DNA of 64,000 nt from NCBI GenBank assembly GCA_904066235.2, contig CAJFCV020000004.1, positions 11,408,001 to 11,472,000 on the forward strand. Reading direction: 5' to 3'. The notes beneath the pieces are model-generated. The model saw only the letters and a program-made list of their open reading frames with translations, did no database searches and was not told where the DNA came from. Shown piece after piece: positions 58,402 to 64,000 of the stretch. This DNA comes from Bursaphelenchus xylophilus (lineage: Eukaryota > Nematoda > Chromadorea > Rhabditida > Aphelenchoididae). How positions within the stretch are numbered: the first letter of the stretch is position 1; the number at the start of each line of letters is the position of its first letter. Position numbers and translations under genes: made by a program.

Positions 58402-58677
58402 TCACCTTTTGCCCTTATCTTCCAATCTTATCGTTGATTTTGACCGGAATGGCCGTTCTTCGGTGTCGCTGACCTTCACCATGTGATTCAAATACGTTCG
58501 AAAACCCTTATCACTACCAATTCCGCGTTTTTGTTGGGTCTTTTTCCATTTCCGATATAAATCTTGATATAAATGGAGTCGTTTTTCAGTTTTGGTTCGT
58601 TTCTTTTGTGCTTTCCCGAAAATGGTCACGTTTGCTTGTAAATAAAGGGTTGCTCGAAGAGGGTTCCAAAATTTCAA
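58402..58677 (-). CDS. Possible last exon of a minus-strand gene (basic protein)
   Basis: An open frame of 91 codons, rich in Lys and Arg (GKAQKKRTKTEKRLHLYQDL, RKWKKTQQKRGIG), ending LEDKGKR. Composition and the absence of repeat ends suggest real coding sequence, but I recognise no family and no convincing upstream exon before the palindrome at 58943. It overlaps the expected 3' UTR of the prolidase on the other strand. Confidence 0.35.
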   Translation of the reverse strand: MKFWNPLRATLYLQANVTIFGKAQKKRTKTEKRLHLYQDLYRKWKKTQQKRGIGSDKGFRTYLNHMVKVSDTEERPFRSKSTIRLEDKGKR

Positions 58678-58942
58678 TCGAATTGGAAAGGAATTGTTGG
58701 TTTTCTTCTGGTTTTATATTTTTTGTTGCTTTAGGTACCTTTGCTGCTTCTCAAAAAATTTGGATGTATCCACTGATTATTTGAGAATGATTTCTTGTAA
58801 AGACATAGATAATAGCTCTATGTTGATGTTGGGACGTTTTTTTTACCCGATTCCTCTCATCTTTTGGGGTTTTTAAACCATATCTTGCACTAGGTGTATC
58901 TGACTTGTTTAGTAAATTATTATTCAAAAATGGACTTTTTAA

Positions 58943-60558
58943 AGTGCGAGGTTCCGTAAGCCAGCGCCCAAATAAAGATTGTTCCCGCTGCGGGACCCAA
59001 CACGGCAGGTCTCTCTTGCCAGAAAATAAAAAAATTGTTTTTTTGTTGTACAAAACGGATCAAACAGTGTGAAGATGGATGGAGATCAGTCAAAAAGGTA
59101 TATTTTATTATGTTTTCTGATTTAGAGCAGCTCGGCAAAAAATTTTACGAAATCTGGTCCAAGATTTTTTGTGTGTTGAGCGATTTTACGCAATTTTTGA
59201 CATAAGGAAGCATGTAAATGGGTGTAGCTTCGAAAAGAACCGTCCAGGAGAGGTGGTGATTGAGTTTTGGTCAAGTTAGGGTCAAAACCTTCACCATACT
59301 ACCTAGTGTAATATATTTTTTTTCTAGGAATTCGAATCCAGATGAAGCCAGACGGCTAAACTTTGCCACGAAGACTCGCTGAAGCCAGAAGAAGACACGA
59401 AACTGGTCAAAGTCAATGCTGGTTTAGCGTTTTTCTAAGCTGATGTCGCATCGAAAAGGTGAGTTTTACTTGGTTTTCACGTTTTAGATCAAGAAATCTT
59501 TGCTGAATGAGCAAGGTAATCTGTCTAGCTCTTCCCAATGATGCTATCTGGTGTGGCGCTCGATTTTGCGACACACCAGATCCAATATATCCTGTGTAAT
59601 ATAATGTTTCCAGGAATTCCGGCCCACTCGTCCCCCATGCCCATAAGCCTGATCAAGAGAGAGAGAGTTCAGTAGCAGATTCTAACGGATTCAACAATAG
59701 ACCGGTGTTATGTTTATTATATTACGAATGTGAAAATACTTATTACTATGTTTTTTATAATAAAATTGTCCTTCTTCTCCTCACTGTTTGATCTGCAAAA
59801 CCTTCTTTACCGTCCAAACAAAGTTTCATGTGTTTGGCATAGTCGGAGCTTCAGGTCGGGTTGTCAGCTGAAAAAAATATATTACACTTGACATATTGGA
59901 TGTGGATCGTGGACTTATGCCTAGCGTGGCGCAAAATCGAGCAATCGCGTTCCAGATAGCATCATTGGGAAGCTAGACAGATTACCTTGCTCAATCAGCA
60001 AAGATTTCTTGATCTAAAACGTGAAAACCAAGTAAAACTCACATTTTCGATGCGACATCAGCTTAGAAAAACGCTAAACCAGCATTGACTTTGACCAGTT
60101 TCGTGTCTTCTTCTGGCTTCAGCGAGTCTTCGTGGCAAAGTTTAGCCGTCTGGCTTCATCTGGATTCGAATTCCTAGAAAAAAAATATTACACTAGGTAG
60201 TCTGGTGAAGGTTTTGACCCTAACTTGACCAAAACTCAATCACCACCTCTCCTGGACGGTTCTTTTCGAAGCTACACCCATTTACATGCTTCCTTATGTC
60301 AAAAATTGCGTAAAATCGCTCAACACACAAAAAATCTTGGACCAGATTTCGTAAAATTTTTTGCCGAGCTGCTCTAAATCAGAAAACACAATAAAACATA
60401 CCTTTTTGACTGATCTCCATCCATCTTCACACTGTTTGATCCGTTTTGTACAACAAAAAAAAACAATTTTTTTATTTTCTGGCAAGAGAGACCTGCCGTG
60501 TTGGGTCCCGCAGCGGGAACAATCTTTATTTGGGCGCTGGCTTACGGAACCTCGCACT
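58943..60558. mobile_element. 1.6-kb TTAA-flanked palindrome
   Basis: Outer ends AGTGCGAGGTTCCGTAAGCC and its inverse, directly flanked by TTAA at 58939-58942 and 60559-60562. The arms are about 650 bp (58943-59592 and 59893-60558), the spacer about 300 bp. Mirror-image ORFs in both arms are explained by the symmetry. Same target habit as the 23452-25277 element but unrelated sequence. Confidence 0.92.
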
Positions 60559-60562
60559 TTAA

Positions 60563-61433
60563 TGGTTCCATGTTTACGAACTTCTTAAGCAAATATTTTT
60601 TATCCCTTGCATAAGATGTTCTACCTGGTTTTTGAATTTTTGCACGGATTTTTGCCTTATTTTATTTTAGGCATATCTGATATTGTTATGGTAAATTTCT
60701 AGTTCAAATGAGCTTATTGCGATCCCACGGATCGTAAAATAACACATACTAGCTTATTAATTTTCCTTATAAGTGAAGTTCCCTCACATTTTTTGGTCCA
60801 CAAAAGTCCGTGCCTAGTACAACATACTTTTTAGCTTGTTTCCGGCAAACAATCCTGTTTCCTCATGTCAAACCGCTCATGAGAGCCAATCTCGGAGCGA
60901 ACATGGCCCTTCCCACGCGAATTTCGTTACCGCGGCATGTCAAGTGTGCTTGCGCAATCATGAGACACAAACGCCTTTCTTCGCACAATTAGATTTTTAT
61001 CTGGACTGCCGCCTCTGTTGCGTCCGAAAAGGCCAGTAAACAGATCCAGCCTTCCGGACAAACCCCGTTTCCTCATTTGTTTACCGCGCATAATAATAAT
61101 CGGTTTGGCGGGGTGCGATGGCATATGGTTGCTTTTGTCTTGGCCCATAATATCTGTACTCTTCAAAATAGCTATTAAAAAAATAAAGCTTTTACCAAAA
61201 CATACTATTAGGTGTTTTTGGCTTTTTATTGCTGAAATTCATGCTTAACATTTTTGATTATAGCCCTTAGCACTTCGCCACGCCTATACCAAGCAATTTG
61301 AGTCCTAGCTACGAATTAAATGGCCGGATTTTTAGTTTGTTTAGATAAATTGCTGCTGCTGTTTAGACAAATTCTAGTTTAGTAGGATGTTTGTTGAGTG
61401 ACAATTCGATAAGCTCATAGATGAATTTGAAGG
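60563..61433. other. Intergenic, no supported feature
   Basis: Several overlapping ORFs of about 60-79 codons exist on both strands (60810-61250), with no splice or family support. Near 61388 a GTTGAGTGACAATTCGATAA block repeats sequence found inside the following palindrome (61573). Confidence 0.45.
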
Positions 61434-62018
61434 AGGTAATAAATCTGGGATTTTTGCCAATTTTTGACCTATAACACCAAAAACGGCAAGGTTTTTATCT
61501 GGTTTCAGATAAAATTGGGGCTGCAAAAATTTTTGTCGCTGCTTTTTATAAAAATTTTGGTTTTTTATGATGTTTGATGAGTGACAAATCGATAAGCTCA
61601 TTGAAGGATTTACAGGGAGCAAACGTCCATTCTTTTTGAACTCTATTTTTCCCGGGGTTAGCGAGAGAAATCCGGATAATGAGTCATCTCGTTTTTGAAA
61701 AAATCTAAGTAATCGGTTATTTCCTGGATGATAACCGATTATTCAGATTTTTTCAGACTGTGAACTGACTCATTATCCGGATTTCGCTCGGTAACCCCGC
61801 GAAAATTAGAATTCAAGAGGAATGGACGTTTGCTCCCTGCAAATTCTTCAATGAGCTTATCGATTTGTCACTCAACAAACATCATAAAAAACCAAAATTT
61901 GTATAAAAAGCAGCGACAAAAACCTTTGCAGCCCCAATTTTATCCGAAACCAGATATAAACCTTGCCGTTTTCGGTTTTCTTGGTCAAAAAATTGGCAAA
62001 AATCCCAAATTTATTACC
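61434..62018. repeat. 0.58-kb palindrome with hairpin centre
   Basis: The arms mirror each other around about 61726. The outer edge is GGTAATAAATCTGGGATTTT and its near-inverse; the inner edge TAATCGGTTAT and ATAACCGATTA leaves a loop of about 10 bases. The arms differ by scattered substitutions, so it is older than the larger palindromes. No target duplication was recognised. Confidence 0.85.
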
Positions 62019-62289
62019 TAAAATCCCCTAATTTTTGCCTGACACGCTTCCCGCGCCTCCTACGCCCTCTGACCTTCGCTTTGTCTCGGGGACTCTTATT
62101 CAAATCTCCCCGCGGCACGCCACGAAAAACGTAAGGCAAAATTGGAAATAGAGATTTCGAGCTGCGCCCAATATTTTTGATTTTTTTGAAAGAATGAATA
62201 TTGTGTTAGATGGTATTGTAACTCTGCGATTTGGAATAATTTAGGGATGAATAGTATGTCAAAAATTACGTTGTTCTCAGTTTCAAGTG

Positions 62290-62915
62290 TTGAATATAAT
62301 GGATGAGTCCATCGAGCCCGGCCCATCGCGCTGTGACCCAAACATTGATCTTCCATCTATCGACGTGCCTCCAGAAAAGGTAAGATTTCTTTTTCTTTTG
62401 AGCTCTTTAGTGGTACGTTGAACGATGGATATTGTGTGGAACATCCTAGCGCACGTTGTAAAAAAGAAATCTGGAAATTTGACAGTTGAAAAAGGGCACT
62501 TGTCAGTTCATTATTGCATCATTTTGCAGGAACTGAGGGAGAAACGCAAGAAAGGGCTGGAGAAGGCACGAAACAAGCTGAAGCAGCTAAAGCAAAGGAA
62601 GATAAAGTTAGCAGAGATCAGCAGGAACGTCTGGTTGTATAAAATGGATGAATCCATGGAGCCCGGCACATCTAGCAATGACCCAAACATTGATCTTCCA
62701 TCTACCGACGTGCCTCCAGAAAATGTAAGATTTCTCTTTCTTTTGAGCTCTTTAGTGGTACGTTGAGCGATGGATATTGTGTGGAACATCCTAGCGGACG
62801 TAATAAAGAAGAAATCTGGAAATTTCACAGTTGAAAAAGGGCACTTGTCAGTTCATTATTGCATCATGTTGCAGGAACTGACGGAGAAACGCAGGAAAGG
62901 ACTGGAGAAGGCGTG
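62290..62915 (+). repeat. 345-bp tandem duplication, two copies
   Basis: Copy 1 about 62290-62570, copy 2 about 62635-62915. Shared words include TTGAGCTCTTTAGTGGTACG, GATGGATATTGTGTGGAACA and GGGCACTTGTCAGTTCATTA. The copies appear about 90% identical by eye. The period of 345 is divisible by three. Confidence 0.9.
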
Positions 62916-62916
62916 A
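62299..62916 (+). CDS. Small gene built from a 345-bp tandem duplication
   Basis: Exons: 62299-62379 (from ATG), 62530-62724, 62875-62916. The first begins MDESIEPGPS and ends DVPPEK; the second begins ELREKRKKGLEKARNKLKQ, a basic coiled-coil-like stretch, then repeats MDESMEPGTSS...DVPPEN; the third begins ELTEKRRKGLEKA and stops. GT-AG introns keep phase 0, giving 105 codons plus stop. The intron following each repeat is also duplicated, with acceptor, donor and ATG all exactly 345 bp apart. A CGA in the first copy corresponds to TGA in the second, ending the frame. No family recognised; it could be a pseudogene or expressed remnant. Confidence 0.55.
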
Positions 62917-63062
62917 GCGAAGCTGGATCAGAGGAAGCAGACGACGTTTAGAACATTTCAAGGTAAGTTTGTGACGTTGCCTTTTTGATTTTTTGTTTTT
63001 CTAGGCCATTGAGTTTATAAGCTTCTGTGGTTATACCTAAAATAATATAATTGATATTTCAG

Positions 63063-63235
63063 CCGGTCCATGTTGAAGTAGAATGTGAAAGCCGGCATAA
63101 TGTACCAATGGGTGTGGAGATTGAATTCCGAGTTCAGATTGCATCCGACAAATTCGATGGATTGTCGAAAATTTATGTAATTTTAATTATTCTTATTGGT
63201 TTGATGTTTAGGTGGAAATAAAGAAGATTCGATGA
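63063..63235 (+). CDS. Two short coding exons, possible 3' end of the duplicated gene
   Basis: A TTTCAG acceptor opens exon 63063-63176 (38 codons, PVHVEVECESRHNVPMGVEI then EFRVQIASDKFDGLSKIY). A 35-bp intron with GTAATT donor and TTTAG acceptor leads to 63212-63235 (VEIKKIR stop). The coherent protein-like reading across the splice supports coding. It would connect to the upstream exon ending CATTTCAAG at about 62965 only in a frame different from the one stopped by TGA at 62914-62916, which suggests the gene is broken or that the third repeat exon is skipped. Confidence 0.45.
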
Positions 63236-64000
63236 ATTTCAATTTGGTAGTGGTCTGTTGTAGCAGGATCAAAGCCCTGCTACTCTTGTAAACCTCGGAA
63301 GAGCTCGAATTCGGTCAGATTCATCGATTTTGATCCAATTTTGCCTAGTACAATATAATTTCTTTTCTCTTCTTCGATCAATCTAAGAAGTTCGGGGTGC
63401 ACCTCCTAGATGCCTTTCGATGCTTTCTCGCCGGTTTCACACGTAATTTGTTGTTTATTAGAATTTTGGAATCATTTTTGTTATTTATTTGTAAAGGTTT
63501 CAGCGTATGAAATGTCGGAAACATTTTCCCGCGAATTTCTCTATTTCCACTTTTTTCGTGGCGTGCCGCGGAATCATAATATATTCCATTCTTTCAGCGG
63601 TTTCATTCTCCCATCGCTTCAAGGACGGAGGGGAAAAAGAGAGCGAGAAAAGGGCCGACCAAAAAAGTTGAGTCGCGTGAGGGCTGAAAAAGGAAGACTA
63701 TAATAAGAGAGAAGTTGGAATCTGCACCAGAAATTTTGCCTTTTTTTTTGGCGATTTTGAATGTAAGTTGATGAGGTGGGTTCGACGCATTTTTCCTCGG
63801 ATTTCACCGGATTTTTGGGGGGTTTTATTAATTATTTAGGAAGTTATAGGCAAAAACAAAGCTTGAAGTTAGGGTTCTGGGGTAAAATTGGGAATTTTTT
63901 AGTGAAACAATTGGGAAAATTATGTTGTTTTAGGTTCAAGTTGACTTTTTTTGATGTTTTCTCCAATTTGAAAAGCTTTAAGTGCCTAAAAAGGTCTTGG

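Overview
The window looks like a gene-sparse, transposon-rich stretch of a nematode chromosome. The evidence is short introns (many of 35-80 bp), a nematode-type serpentine chemoreceptor, a K-Cl cotransporter and a clan-4-like cytochrome P450 with worm-like gene structures, and DNA-transposon families of the mariner, TTAA-palindrome and PIF/Harbinger-like kinds. The base composition is AT-rich. I cannot name the species. Coding sequence appears only as spliced exons, so the gene models were built by joining exons at splice sites. Five reconstructed models (K-Cl cotransporter, P450, prolidase, chemoreceptor, TauE/SafE-like) keep frame through every junction.

Layout. Positions 1-28400 are almost gene-free and consist of nested non-autonomous transposons. 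The families are: (i) about 450 bp elements with CAGGGGAAGTACTCC ends (called R450 here); (ii) about 240 bp hairpin elements with CAGTGGGGACCTGATCC ends (R240); (iii) 100-155 bp elements with CTGTCGGGAAAATAATG ends (RTGT, two internal types A and B); (iv) elements ending CTAGTC(C/G)TTCC; (v) two decayed mariner copies (5058-6306 and 19733-20939); (vi) long foldback palindromes. One isolated, clearly coding exon sits at 7917-8084 on the minus strand. Positions 28452-31764 (minus) carry a TauE/SafE-like membrane transporter whose introns are full of these elements. Positions 34567-40970 (minus) carry a complete K-Cl cotransporter gene with 11 coding exons. At 41758-43054 lies an intact mariner-type transposon (DD37D) with 31-bp terminal inverted repeats. 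Positions 44409-46891 (minus) carry a complete cytochrome P450 with 11 exons. Immediately upstream, at 47050-50488, is a very young LTR retrotransposon with two identical 289-bp LTRs and a gag gene but no pol. Positions 51978-56144 (plus) carry a serpentine receptor whose last intron (about 44 bp without the insert) has received a 2.6-kb transposon that itself contains a 1.4-kb palindrome. Positions 56403-58205 (plus) carry a complete prolidase. The right end holds two more palindromes and a small gene with a 345-bp internal tandem duplication.

How the pieces relate. The host genes do not form an obvious pathway: ion transport, a TauE/SafE-like transporter, P450 oxidation, chemoreception and dipeptide breakdown. 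The dominant theme is mobile DNA. Young elements (the DD37D mariner, the LTR element, the insert in the receptor gene) and old ones coexist, they nest inside each other with datable target-site duplications, and they preferentially remain in introns and intergenic DNA. Three introns appear to use GC instead of GT donors.
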